Below, in pieces: positions 6,701 through 14,890 of a stretch of 64,000 nt of DNA (positions are counted from its first letter, which is position 1; each line of letters begins with the position of its first letter). A program made the position numbers and the translations under genes. Source of the DNA: Nitrososphaerota archaeon (GTDB taxonomy: Archaea > Thermoproteota > Nitrososphaeria > Nitrososphaerales > CADDZS01); NCBI GenBank assembly GCA_021325255.1, contig JAJPHP010000070.1, forward strand, positions 39,419 to 103,418, read 5' to 3'. The notes under the pieces were generated by a model. It was not told the origin of the DNA and ran no database searches. It was given only the letters and a program-made list of their open reading frames with translations.

Positions 6701-9208
6701 CTAGGCTGTGTAAACATGTACTAGGGCGTTCGGCTGGAGTATTCCGCAAGCAACTCTGTGACTTGCAACGATGTACAAGGCGCGTTCGTCGATCTTTCGC
6801 CAGGTCTCGATCATGAGATCTCTCGAAATACCTAAGGCTGCTGTGCCACCGACGCCTAGTCCGTTCGGGTCGCCCTTTGCTGATGCCTTCAGGAAGACCT
6901 GCGCGTGGTAGGTCGTGATTGCTGGCGAACCTGCCCCTGTTCCCGTCGGGACTTTCGTGCTTCTTACCACGTCAACGCCGTATACCTGTGGAATGACAGC
7001 CTGCTGAATCGGCCCCACGCTCCCGAAGTATAGGTACTGTGAGATAGCAGTGTCCTTGAGCAGTGCGTCGTACTGCACTGGGTGGAGACAAGCAACGAGG
7101 TCGCCTGGTCCTATCGAGTAGCCTTTCTTCTGGATTTCTCTGAGAGCAGAAGCAAGCCTCTTTGCAGCAAAGGTCATGCTTGACGTGATTGAGGATTCGC
7201 CAGATACTGATTCGTCGCCATACAACGTATCCGCCGGCGTCGCGCCATCGAGTGCAGTGAGAATTGTAGAGTCCTCGTCGATGAGTGCCGCTGCCTGAAA
7301 TGCCCGTTCGACTGCTTGAACGACATCAGGCGTTGCGGACTCCATGACCTGATAAGAAACTCTTTGTTTGCAACCCGTCTCTGATGGTGTTACAGAGATC
7401 TCGGAGATTGTCTGTGAAACATCGCTCGGAGCAGTGTCTTCGGTGAGGGATGCAAAGGCAGGGGTGGTTATTGTGGTAAAGTTTACCTGCTTGCTTCCCT
7501 TCGGAATTTCCTTTACTTGCACGAATCTCCTGAGATTCGCTGGCAGGTCCGGAGGCAGGACAATCATTGTCGGAGACCAGATTTGACCGAGAGCGCCCGA
7601 TGCGCCCGATGTCGCAATATCCTCCTGGACATTGATCATCGATCGCATGAACGCTGCGATCCTTTGAAACCTGGCCGTCTCTTTGACCGCGTGGTCCTCC
7701 ACCGGTGTTCCGACGGTCTGCTCAGTCCCAGAAATCTTTGAATTGGGCTTTGGCAGTGGGGTAAGTTCTTTCAAGGACTGACCAAAAGTATGAATGGTCT
7801 GCTTGAATTCTTCTACTCCCTCGAGCTTCACCGAAACGGAGATTGGTGCAGTCGAAGGTGCTGATTCCTTGACTGGTGTTGACTGTTCACTAGGCTTAGT
7901 TACTACTTGTTCTGTTTGTGACAAACTGATTTGATCACTTTGAGAATGGTTTGTTACTGACCCGGCACTATCCTGAAGGAGCAGGGCAGGACGAGACGGT
8001 GCAACATGCGTGTTGTCCGTCGCGTTCTTCAAAGCGGTCATCAGGTCGGGTGCCTCGGTCGGGGTAACTGGAATACTCGAACCGTTTTCGTGCAACTTTG
8101 GGGCAGGTTGGTTCGTAATGCTGAGGGGATTCTTGCTCTCTGGGTAATCCATCTGTGGTTTAACTTGTGCCTGAGGATTTCCGACGCCTACTGAATTCAA
8201 GTTAGGCATCATTGAGGGTATGTTTTCCTGCTCAGAACGCCTTGGATTCCGCGAGTGGTCTTCATTTGGATTGACCACAGGGTCGCTGTCCGCATCATCA
8301 GAGTCTGAACTCGGCCCGGACATCTTACCAATTGAAGGTTCAGTATTGCTCTGAGTTGGCGGCGGTCCCTGAATGCCGGCTTCATCTGTCGAGACCTCAA
8401 TACCAACCTGCTTTGCTGCCGCTGCTAGTTTCCTGTGTGCGGCGGCTTTGGCTTGAGCCGGGATGTTGGTCTGAGGGAGACGCGCGAGGGCATTTCTGAC
8501 GTGGGCGGGATCCACTTTTCCTGAAGCGTTTTTGAATGGAAGGTGTCTCAGACTCCTAGGCGTGGTCTTGCCTTCTTCGTCCTTTGCTCCGCCTGGCTCT
8601 ATGTATGCAAAAGCGTCATCGGGCAGGTCGTTGATGTTTGCTGTGGAATATTCTGATTCTTTGGAGATGATTTGCTCAGAGATTAGCCCTGGAACGAATA
8701 CGGCAGATCTTGAGCCCTTATCCGACGCCTCTTTGAGAATCTGGGCGAGCGGATCTCCCGCAACATTATCCCTTGTGAGCAGCGCCAAAGCCCGAAAATG
8801 AAGGCTCGTTGGATACTCTGTATCTTGCTTGTTCTTTGAAGTGTCGAGGTAAAAGCCCTCTATTGACACGGTGTTGATTTCGCCGGAATCAATCAGATTT
8901 TTGATCTTTGGATCTTCGACCTGAATGATGCACTCAACTCGCCCTTCCTCGAAACGAGCAATGAGAACCTGATTTTCTGGGAAGTGGAGCGTCTCCTTTG
9001 GGTTGTGATTGACATTGAGAGGTCTTTCGGAGAGCGACGCAGCGGCCCTTGAAAGTTCCTCGGACGTATACACGCGACCGTTACGATTCTTAATGTCGGC
9101 ATTGCTTGCTATTACTCGATAATAGCACGTGCCGTCATTTTCAAACTCTTTCATTATAGGCCAGATTTGCTCTGCCCATTGGAACGATTCAAGAAGTACG
9201 CTTTTCAT
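6701..9208 (-). CDS. Prohead protease-scaffold-major capsid fusion protein
   Basis: 835 residues in three parts. Residues about 25-170 look like a prohead protease: NRNGRVYT, RPLNVNHNP (candidate His68) and INTVSIEG (candidate Ser115). Residues about 195-275 are a helical segment with AYIEPGG…RSLRHLP and HVRNALARLPQT, seen in phage capsid-assembly proteins. Residues about 280-510 are a Ser/Pro/Gln-rich linker. From about 512 an HK97-fold capsid follows (PDLPANLRRFV, TAPSDVSQTISEI…, MIETWRKID, VACGILQPNALVHV). Protease and capsid are usually separate genes; here self-cleavage would have to release the capsid. ATGA overlap with the upstream gene. Confidence 0.85.
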   Translation of the reverse strand: MKSVLLESFQWAEQIWPIMKEFENDGTCYYRVIASNADIKNRNGRVYTSEELSRAAASLSERPLNVNHNPKETLHFPENQVLIARFEEGRVECIIQVEDPKIKNLIDSGEINTVSIEGFYLDTSKNKQDTEYPTSLHFRALALLTRDNVAGDPLAQILKEASDKGSRSAVFVPGLISEQIISKESEYSTANINDLPDDAFAYIEPGGAKDEEGKTTPRSLRHLPFKNASGKVDPAHVRNALARLPQTNIPAQAKAAAHRKLAAAAKQVGIEVSTDEAGIQGPPPTQSNTEPSIGKMSGPSSDSDDADSDPVVNPNEDHSRNPRRSEQENIPSMMPNLNSVGVGNPQAQVKPQMDYPESKNPLSITNQPAPKLHENGSSIPVTPTEAPDLMTALKNATDNTHVAPSRPALLLQDSAGSVTNHSQSDQISLSQTEQVVTKPSEQSTPVKESAPSTAPISVSVKLEGVEEFKQTIHTFGQSLKELTPLPKPNSKISGTEQTVGTPVEDHAVKETARFQRIAAFMRSMINVQEDIATSGASGALGQIWSPTMIVLPPDLPANLRRFVQVKEIPKGSKQVNFTTITTPAFASLTEDTAPSDVSQTISEISVTPSETGCKQRVSYQVMESATPDVVQAVERAFQAAALIDEDSTILTALDGATPADTLYGDESVSGESSITSSMTFAAKRLASALREIQKKGYSIGPGDLVACLHPVQYDALLKDTAISQYLYFGSVGPIQQAVIPQVYGVDVVRSTKVPTGTGAGSPAITTYHAQVFLKASAKGDPNGLGVGGTAALGISRDLMIETWRKIDERALYIVASHRVACGILQPNALVHVYTA

Positions 9209-9516
9209 TTTGAGATATTCACCTTAATTCCCGTTGATACCGAAGTTCTTAGGGCGACAATCTCCTCTTTTGTGATGGTGAGGTGTGTGCCACGCAGTTT
9301 GACAATGTGCCCCGATTCATCGCAGGCATATCGCGGATTGTTGATCCCGATTTTCTCATGCATCGGGATGATCCGCTTTTCCCTTGACTCGGCATGCCGG
9401 ATGATTTGATCGAGCTGCTCCTGCACAAACCTTGCATGCGAAGAACACAGCAATCTGCCCTTGAACATGATTCTAACGGGCTCTTTGCAAAGTTGATCAT
9501 AGACGCAGCGAGACAC
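9205..9516 (-). CDS. Small zinc-binding provirus protein
   Basis: 103 residues. A treble-clef-like site is visible near the N-terminus (CVYDQLCKEP…LLCSSH: C, C, C, H), followed by a long helix and a C-terminal beta hairpin (HIVKLRGTHLTITKEEI). It overlaps the capsid fusion start by 4 bases (ATGA). Function unknown; its place between portal-side genes and the capsid suggests an assembly or nucleic-acid role. Confidence 0.65.
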   Translation of the reverse strand: MSRCVYDQLCKEPVRIMFKGRLLCSSHARFVQEQLDQIIRHAESREKRIIPMHEKIGINNPRYACDESGHIVKLRGTHLTITKEEIVALRTSVSTGIKVNISK

Positions 9517-9518
9517 GC

Positions 9519-10376
9519 CTAGTTCGTCCTCCTTCTGCGCCTTAGCAACAGCGTAGAGCCGACTGCAACACCTGCTACCAAGACTGCTACGGCAACGTAA
9601 CCAATTGGAGCGCTCGTTGTAGGCGTTGGGCTCTGCCGCTGTGCCAGCGTAATTGTAACGTTTTGCCCTCCAATGAAACGCACGTACAGCATCCTGCTCG
9701 ACGAATCCCAGAACCAGCCCGTATCGGTCTTGGCTTGATTTAGATCAGAGAGGGTGGAATACTGCGGAATAGCTCCTGAGTCTGAAGCATTGACAGAAGC
9801 TATCGGAAGACTCGAGTTTACGACGAACCATTGGCTTGAGTTCGGAACTGAGTCTGTCACGAGGAAAGAGCTAAAGAGAAGCTGCCCGGAAGTGGACACG
9901 ATACCTGCAGCAACAATGCCAGCAGTTCCGCTGCTGTTCGAGAGTGTAATAGTGCTTGTCAGGAAGGTTGTGGTGGTGCTGGTGTTAGAGTAAGCGGTAA
10001 TCGTCGTATTGACCGTGACAGTGGGAGACAGGAGTGTCGAAGTAGTGTATGTCAGCCCGGTGAACGTTGTCCAAAATGTCGTCAGGAGGGTAGTCGTCGT
10101 GAAAGTAGCGTAGATCACGGTGGTATTCGTCACGGTTATGGTGGTGTCCGGTAGCGTCACCGTGTTCGTGAAAGTGCTCGTGACCGGACTGGTGACAGTC
10201 CTCGTTTGCGTTATCACGGTGGTTACAGGGTTAGTCTGCGTTAGGAAGGTGGTCTCGGTAGAGGTGATTGTAGAGGATCCCGCCATTCCTGCGTAGGCAA
10301 TATATCCCCCAAATGCAAGAAAGCCGACAAAAACGCAAGCAATCGGAATAATAATTCGATGAGGAGGACTGATCAA
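9519..10376 (-). CDS. Thr-rich membrane-anchored surface protein (provirus moron candidate)
   Basis: 285 residues. An N-terminal hydrophobic helix (about 8-32, signal anchor) leads to a Thr/Ser/Val-rich stretch of some 100 residues (repeated TTTT and TVT runs, many N-x-T/S sites), a beta-rich domain, and a C-terminal membrane helix (about 255-278) ended by LLLRRRRRTN. It would be displayed on the cell surface and is likely glycosylated. It overlaps the upstream regulator by 4 bases, so the two form a pair inside the structural operon and may be a cargo expressed in the lysogen, for example to block superinfection. Confidence 0.7.
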   Translation of the reverse strand: MISPPHRIIIPIACVFVGFLAFGGYIAYAGMAGSSTITSTETTFLTQTNPVTTVITQTRTVTSPVTSTFTNTVTLPDTTITVTNTTVIYATFTTTTLLTTFWTTFTGLTYTTSTLLSPTVTVNTTITAYSNTSTTTTFLTSTITLSNSSGTAGIVAAGIVSTSGQLLFSSFLVTDSVPNSSQWFVVNSSLPIASVNASDSGAIPQYSTLSDLNQAKTDTGWFWDSSSRMLYVRFIGGQNVTITLAQRQSPTPTTSAPIGYVAVAVLVAGVAVGSTLLLRRRRRTN

Positions 10377-10720
10377 ATCAAATTCGCCTCCTCGAAGACT
10401 TGCCTTATCACAGGCTCAATGGTTGAATTTAGGCGAAGATATTCGACGACGAACTGCTTGCCTTTCTCGCTCAGAGAATATGCAGTATGAACACCTTTTC
10501 TATTCTCCGAGACCAATCCTTCCTTTTCAAGAAGCTTAAGATAACGAACGAGGCTGCTCCAAGATACGTTGGCGGCGTAGATGATCGCACTGTTCCTTTT
10601 GTAGCCTCTATCAATGGCGAGAAGAATGTCGCATAATATTTCCCTTCGCGACCGTCTTTCGCCACGTTGTTTCTCAAGGAAAGGGGGCTTGGTCTGCTCA
10701 GATTCATAGAAAATTGACAT
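10373..10720 (-). CDS. Winged-helix regulator (HTH_45 type)
   Basis: 115 residues with the archaeal HTH_45 pattern: RRSRREILCDILLAI, then the recognition region NVSWSSLVRYLKLLEKEGLV, the wing YSLSEKGKQFVVEYLRL. Starts 1 base after the portal stop codon and overlaps the surface-protein gene. A regulator in the middle of a late operon is unusual; it may control the adjacent surface gene or host genes. A DNA-binding dimer in the cytoplasm is expected from the family. Confidence 0.8.
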   Translation of the reverse strand: MSIFYESEQTKPPFLEKQRGERRSRREILCDILLAIDRGYKRNSAIIYAANVSWSSLVRYLKLLEKEGLVSENRKGVHTAYSLSEKGKQFVVEYLRLNSTIEPVIRQVFEEANLI

Positions 10721-10721
10721 T

Positions 10722-13214
10722 TTAGGCGGGACCTCCCACTTTCTTTAAGACGGTTGGATTGACAGGTTGCTCCTGTCCCACTTGACTGGGAGCTAATCCC
10801 TGCGCGTTGGCTTGCGTGTTGGGGTTCATTGAAGGGGAAATGAGGCCGACCTGAGGGACTGCGGTTCCTGCGCCGTTTCCAGTAGGGGATTCAGGCCCTG
10901 TTCCAGTTGGAATCGCAATTTGCTGGCTCGTTCCAACGGTGGCGGTCGGCATTGCCTGATTCAGTGTGGTGTCATCGTCAAGCTCCCAGCCCACTTTACG
11001 TAGAATCTTACGCGCTTCCGAGACGGTGATTAGTTTGCGATCAAAGAATTGCCAAACGTCTTGAAGCTGGTAATCAGGCTCGGTCTTTGAACCCCAGTGG
11101 AGTTCTATCTTTGCTTTCTTTGGGTCGAGACCCGCCTGAATGATGATCCTATCATAAAGTTCAGTCTCGATTGCGTGCTTCAACCTGAGCTGAAGGTCCT
11201 TGACAATGAGACCGCCTAATTCTTCGGCGACTCTTGCCGAGTTCCCTTGAATTGTTGGCTTGCCGTTGCGCATGGTTAGGAAAAGATGGTTCTTGACTGT
11301 GAAACAATAGACCTTGCCCTTGTAGCTCTCAAGCTTGGCGAAACCCCGACTTAGTTTGGTCTCGTGCCTTTGTGAGTAATGAATTGAGACCCTGTACATT
11401 TGCATCCTGACATGGTCTGTTCGTGGATCTTGCGACCTATGGATGAATGCATCATAGCCGATTCGCATCGCAATTTCTTGGACATCCTGCGCTAATCCTT
11501 CCGACACTGTAAAGTACGAAGCGGTGAATCGGTTGTCTCGCGAGTCTCGCGTTCCGTCGCATTCAAGTAGCGCATCAAGCAAAACGCAAAGCTGTTCTCG
11601 TGGCAGCTCAATGTACTTTCTGGGCAGCCGCTTGTTCGCGACACCTTTTCCGCATTCAAGCATGGCGTTGATGAGTCGCTTTCCACCTCGAACCGCGAAC
11701 TCGATGGCATTGTATCTTCGGTCAGGATATTCGCTGAACGGGATACCAAGTTCCTTCAAGCATCTGCGCATGTTCTCGATTGTGGATGGTTTCTTTTGGC
11801 TAAGCGATACCCCTTGGAGTGAGCCGTTTTGCGAATTGACTCTGATTGCGCCTTCGGTGACATAGTAGGCAACAAACCTGAGCCAAGGCTCTGCTCTAAA
11901 TTCAACCTCTAAGGCTTGGTTCGCACTGAGGCCATTGCCTGAGACGCCCGGGACCGTGAAAGTCTCTTTTCCTTCGCTTTGAGGCCAATCGCCATTCGTC
12001 TTGAAGTAAATCTGGTCTTTGATCGCAACATATGAGGCAGGAGCTTTGTTCCAGTATCGGGTACGGAAGTACATCGTATGACCAGGCGTCACAAGAACAT
12101 CGCAATTTGCGGTTCTGAAATGCAACATTTCTCCGTCGTAGTCATAGATTAACCGTGCTTCTGGAACGTAGAACTCTATTCTTTCCGTGTCCGGGTTGAA
12201 GGTTGCAATCCTTTCATTTTCGCCGATTTGCCAAAAGTGCTTCCAGCCGTTTTCGGTGAGTGTCAGAGTGTCCTCCGAATAGCATGCCTCGGTGTATCCG
12301 GAAGAATTCAACAGATTGTTGATTGGAGTTTGAAGGCCGGCCTGGAACCTCTTATCTAGGAAGACAATGAGATTAGCAATACCTTGAGCTGGACCGCCCT
12401 GCTCTGTTGCGACATTTACTTTGGTATTCGTACTGAAAGAAGCGTCAACATCGGGGTCTTTCAACGCCTGCGTGTATGTTTGGACGAGTTCGTCTCCCGC
12501 CTCTGGAAAAGAGAAGATGCTTCTGGGAACTCCCTTCCTGTGGATCATGCGGTAGATGTCGAATTCAAGAGAGGCTTTCACGCGGTACAGCGCTGGGATT
12601 GGTTGGCCGCGAATGTCAACGCGTGGAGAAACAAGCGGCTGTATCAATCCTCGTCCGTAGGCTTCCCTGTCAACCTGGAGCCAAGGGATGTGAATAATCG
12701 TGTCAGGATCGAGATTGTTGATCCGCCCACCAAGGAGTTGTTGAATCTGATTTATGTCTCCGACCTCGTTGCGGTAAATTTTGTAGATCGAAGAAAGCTC
12801 GACCTGATTCAGCAGTTGGAGATTCAGAGGCGTAAGCATTTCGATGAAGGTGTTGCCGCCGTACAGCAGCTCCTTGGTTACGATGCGAAGAAGCTCTGCT
12901 AGCCCCTTCTCTCCCCTTCTGTTACCCCAACGGATTGAGCGATTGAAATCCTCGACAAGATCTACGACCTTGCCGTTCCAGTAGTCTTCATCACCTGTTA
13001 CATAGAAACCCTGCGATAGCGCTGCATTGGAGATGAAGTTGATCGCATTGAAGATATCCTCATCGTGTAGGTAGGCATCGATACATGCCCTAATGTTCTC
13101 GGGCTGGTATTCGCCAGTTGCAACACGGTAGTTGGGAACGATAATTGCATTTTCTCTTGTCTGCTTCGCTTGAGTTCTCGAAAACCAAAGCGAAATCCAA
13201 TCCCTGAAATTCAA
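10722..13214 (-). CDS. Portal protein interrupted by an intein
   Basis: 830 residues from TTG 13214. Residues 1-310 and 659-830 form the portal host protein: YQPENIRACIDAYLHDEDIFNAI, KELLYGGNTFIEML, then IIHIPWLQVDREAYGRGLIQPL (typical portal 'H…GxS/Gxxx' region) and after the break SARVAEELGGLIVKDLQ and IELHWGSKTEPD. A Gly/Pro/Gln-rich tail follows. The insert from Cys311 to Asn658 is an intein. It would form the dodecameric DNA gate at one capsid vertex. It is the second gene of the late operon, 10 bases after the upstream gene. Confidence 0.85.
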   Translation of the reverse strand: MNFRDWISLWFSRTQAKQTRENAIIVPNYRVATGEYQPENIRACIDAYLHDEDIFNAINFISNAALSQGFYVTGDEDYWNGKVVDLVEDFNRSIRWGNRRGEKGLAELLRIVTKELLYGGNTFIEMLTPLNLQLLNQVELSSIYKIYRNEVGDINQIQQLLGGRINNLDPDTIIHIPWLQVDREAYGRGLIQPLVSPRVDIRGQPIPALYRVKASLEFDIYRMIHRKGVPRSIFSFPEAGDELVQTYTQALKDPDVDASFSTNTKVNVATEQGGPAQGIANLIVFLDKRFQAGLQTPINNLLNSSGYTEACYSEDTLTLTENGWKHFWQIGENERIATFNPDTERIEFYVPEARLIYDYDGEMLHFRTANCDVLVTPGHTMYFRTRYWNKAPASYVAIKDQIYFKTNGDWPQSEGKETFTVPGVSGNGLSANQALEVEFRAEPWLRFVAYYVTEGAIRVNSQNGSLQGVSLSQKKPSTIENMRRCLKELGIPFSEYPDRRYNAIEFAVRGGKRLINAMLECGKGVANKRLPRKYIELPREQLCVLLDALLECDGTRDSRDNRFTASYFTVSEGLAQDVQEIAMRIGYDAFIHRSQDPRTDHVRMQMYRVSIHYSQRHETKLSRGFAKLESYKGKVYCFTVKNHLFLTMRNGKPTIQGNSARVAEELGGLIVKDLQLRLKHAIETELYDRIIIQAGLDPKKAKIELHWGSKTEPDYQLQDVWQFFDRKLITVSEARKILRKVGWELDDDTTLNQAMPTATVGTSQQIAIPTGTGPESPTGNGAGTAVPQVGLISPSMNPNTQANAQGLAPSQVGQEQPVNPTVLKKVGGPA
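11241..12284 (-). mobile_element. Intein with LAGLIDADG endonuclease inside the portal gene
   Basis: 348 residues inside the portal frame. Splicing block A is CYSEDTLTLTENGWKHFWQI with Cys as residue 1; block B is VTPGHTMYF; two LAGLIDADG-like motifs are RFVAYYVTEGAI and LLDALLECDGTRDS; block F is KVYCFTVKNHLFLT and block G ends TIQGN before the +1 residue Ser of the host protein. The penultimate residue is Gly where His is usual. Splicing would join …GYTEA to SARVAEE…. The endonuclease would allow homing into intein-free portal genes. Confidence 0.9.
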
Positions 13215-13224
13215 TTTGGAAGCA

Positions 13225-13668
13225 TCACCTTGTTGTAATGGTCTTCCGCCAGCGCCAGACCATCGAGGAAGGAAACTCAGAATCTGCGTCTCTTGCCGTT
13301 CCGAATACGAGCCGAGAATCTCGACGCGATTGCACTTCGGTGTAGCATTGATAGCACTGAAGCCGTGCTAGTTCATCAACAGAAACGATACTAGGCGACT
13401 GAAAAATGGCTAGGCATTTGGTCGAAACACAGACTCGGCGAAGGCTGATCTCATTTCCGGTTCGATATTCATTCAAAATATGAGTGTGATTTGCCTCGAA
13501 CTGGATGTCGAACTTGCACGGGTTGTGACCAGTTATAGAGCAAGGGGAAATCTCCTTGCACTGGCACCTCGCCGAGCAAGCTTTCGGCACTCGCAGTGCG
13601 TTGTTCGTAGGAGGCTCGAACGCGAACCTCTTGGGTTCGGCGATCATCTGGATGTTCTTTAGCAACAA
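13225..13668 (-). CDS. Cys-rich protein at the head of the late operon
   Basis: 147 residues if started at TTG 13668; an in-frame ATG 21 bases on is an alternative. It has many Cys and His residues (CSARCQCKEISPC, HNPCKFD, HTH, CVSTKC, LQCYQCYTE), which points to zinc sites. A TATA-like box (13688-13697) lies about 25 bases upstream of the TTG, consistent with a leaderless message. First gene of the provirus late operon. No family recognised; the place would suit a terminase small subunit or regulator, but the sequence does not show this. Confidence 0.55.
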   Translation of the reverse strand: MLLKNIQMIAEPKRFAFEPPTNNALRVPKACSARCQCKEISPCSITGHNPCKFDIQFEANHTHILNEYRTGNEISLRRVCVSTKCLAIFQSPSIVSVDELARLQCYQCYTEVQSRRDSRLVFGTARDADSEFPSSMVWRWRKTITTR

Positions 13669-13687
13669 AATTACTAGATTAGTACGC

Positions 13688-13697
13688 GAATATAAGC
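13688..13697 (-). promoter_or_regulatory. TATA-like box of the provirus late operon
   Basis: GCTTATATTC on the minus strand, centred about 25 bases upstream of the TTG at 13668. The spacing fits archaeal TBP/TFB promoters with a leaderless or nearly leaderless start. Inferred from spacing only. Confidence 0.4.
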
Positions 13698-13725
13698 GGA
13701 GAGGACAATAAACTGTCCAGTAATC

Positions 13726-13745
13726 TTACTGTAATATTACAGTAA
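13726..13745. promoter_or_regulatory. Perfect 20-bp palindrome, candidate operator
   Basis: TTACTGTAATATTACAGTAA is a perfect inverted repeat with no spacer, in the gap between the late operon (leftward) and the winged-helix gene at 13785 (rightward). A second palindrome follows at once. Likely the binding site of a dimeric regulator, most simply the adjacent winged-helix protein. Confidence 0.6.
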
Positions 13746-13762
13746 TTTCAATATGTTGAAAT
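13745..13762. promoter_or_regulatory. Second palindrome, candidate operator
   Basis: ATTTCAA-TATG-TTGAAAT: 7-base arms around 4 bases. It shares one base with the 20-bp palindrome and ends 22 bases before the ATG at 13785, where the promoter of that gene should lie. Occupancy would therefore repress the regulator gene and could control the divergent late operon. Confidence 0.55.
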
Positions 13763-13784
13763 ACTTTGGGATTGTCTACAGTGA

Positions 13785-14144
13785 ATGCGATTCCCCTATT
13801 TGCCAAGCATGCGAGGCAAGATCTCGGTATCTGATGCACTAGGACTAGTCATGTCAGGCTCGGAGGCTCGGGCCGAAGAGAGGCAGTTTCCCATAATTGA
13901 TCTCTTGCTCATCTTGGATATTCTGAGTACGCTCTGTCTCCACGCGGACCTCAAGTATCAAGAACTGATCAAATGGTTGCGATGCAAACCCAGCCGCACT
14001 ACTCTGAGGAGATATCTGGACATACTGGACGACCTCGGCTTTATCTCAAAGAGTAAGTCAGACTATCGAGGAGCGGTAAAGACGAAAGTTGCCTTCCAGA
14101 TCACTCAAAAGGGGAAAGCGCTTGTTTTGGTAATGAATCAATAG
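13785..14144 (+). CDS. Winged-helix regulator divergent from the provirus late operon
   Basis: 119 residues. The N-terminal 35 residues are variable; then IIDLLLILDILSTLCLH, a helix-turn-helix (YQELIKWLRCKPSRTTLRRYLDILDDLGFI) and a wing ending FQITQKGKALVLVMNQ, the archaeal winged-helix plan. It faces the late operon over a gap with two palindromes, the usual layout for an autoregulated repressor. It may be the provirus maintenance regulator. A small gene follows 10 bases downstream. Confidence 0.75.
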   Translation: MRFPYLPSMRGKISVSDALGLVMSGSEARAEERQFPIIDLLLILDILSTLCLHADLKYQELIKWLRCKPSRTTLRRYLDILDDLGFISKSKSDYRGAVKTKVAFQITQKGKALVLVMNQ

Positions 14145-14154
14145 TGATGAGAAA

Positions 14155-14367
14155 ATGGAAAGTAGCACTAGTGACTTACAGAAAAACAATGAATTCGAGG
14201 CTATCTATAACCCGGTAGTTAGACAGTGTAATGTGACGTTTGAGTACTTTTCTAGGATAAACGAAGAGCCGGATGATATCAAGCAGCAATTGAGCAGTAT
14301 GGAGCTCGCAAGTAATACCACGTTCAAAGAGACAAGAAGTGATCTCACGACAATAGATGCACCTTAA
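14155..14367 (+). CDS. Small hypothetical protein after the provirus regulator
   Basis: 70 residues, acidic and polar (MESSTSDLQKNNEFEAIYNP…), with a helical middle part (EYFSRINEEPDDIKQQLSSMEL). The start ATG lies 10 bases after the regulator stop, so it may be co-transcribed. Could be a partner of the regulator. No family recognised; coding status is moderate. Confidence 0.4.
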   Translation: MESSTSDLQKNNEFEAIYNPVVRQCNVTFEYFSRINEEPDDIKQQLSSMELASNTTFKETRSDLTTIDAP

Positions 14368-14890
14368 TGATCATAGAGAGCTCGAGAACTCGAAGTCGAA
14401 TTATTCGCAATCTGTCTCCGGCATCAAGTTTCATGACTGAGCGTGACTGAAATATCTTTTGATAATTCTCTACCTGCTGGCACAAACTCGGCATACTTCT
14501 ACGTTAGATCCCCGGGAGCGTATGAGAATTGATTTACATGACCTCTATCGAATTTGATCCACTAGGTAGCACTCGGACCTTTCACGAAAGAAAGTTGCCA
14601 GTTTACGAATTGTCTGCCGTTGCGCTCTACAACAATTTCACGCTATCTCTGCTTCACTGTTCTTTACAACTAGTTGGAGGCTGTAATTCGTCCATAAGGA
14701 GTAGCCAGAAGTCTATCTGCACATTTCGGGACATGGTACAAGATCCTTTGCTCAAGTCACCTGCAGAGAGCGCGTTGTCAGTCATCAAGTGTGAGAAAAG
14801 ATTATTTCCCCTCGTACACATTGATTCTCAGCAAGCAGCAGGCTCGTGTCTTTGACTCAGTCGATGTCTTCGGGTTGCCGAAGTGAGGCG
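14368..14890. other. Gap at the provirus-host junction, no clear gene
   Basis: 523 bases between the last provirus-side gene and the first glycosyltransferase. One open frame (14529-14855, plus) has no protein-like pattern. No tRNA or clear direct repeat that could mark an attachment site was seen. It probably contains the right end of the provirus and the promoter of the glycan genes. Confidence 0.4.

Noticed and set aside
14529..14855. 108-residue ORF, plus strand
   Set aside because: No signal, domain or composition typical of real proteins; ends inside the next gene's upstream region.
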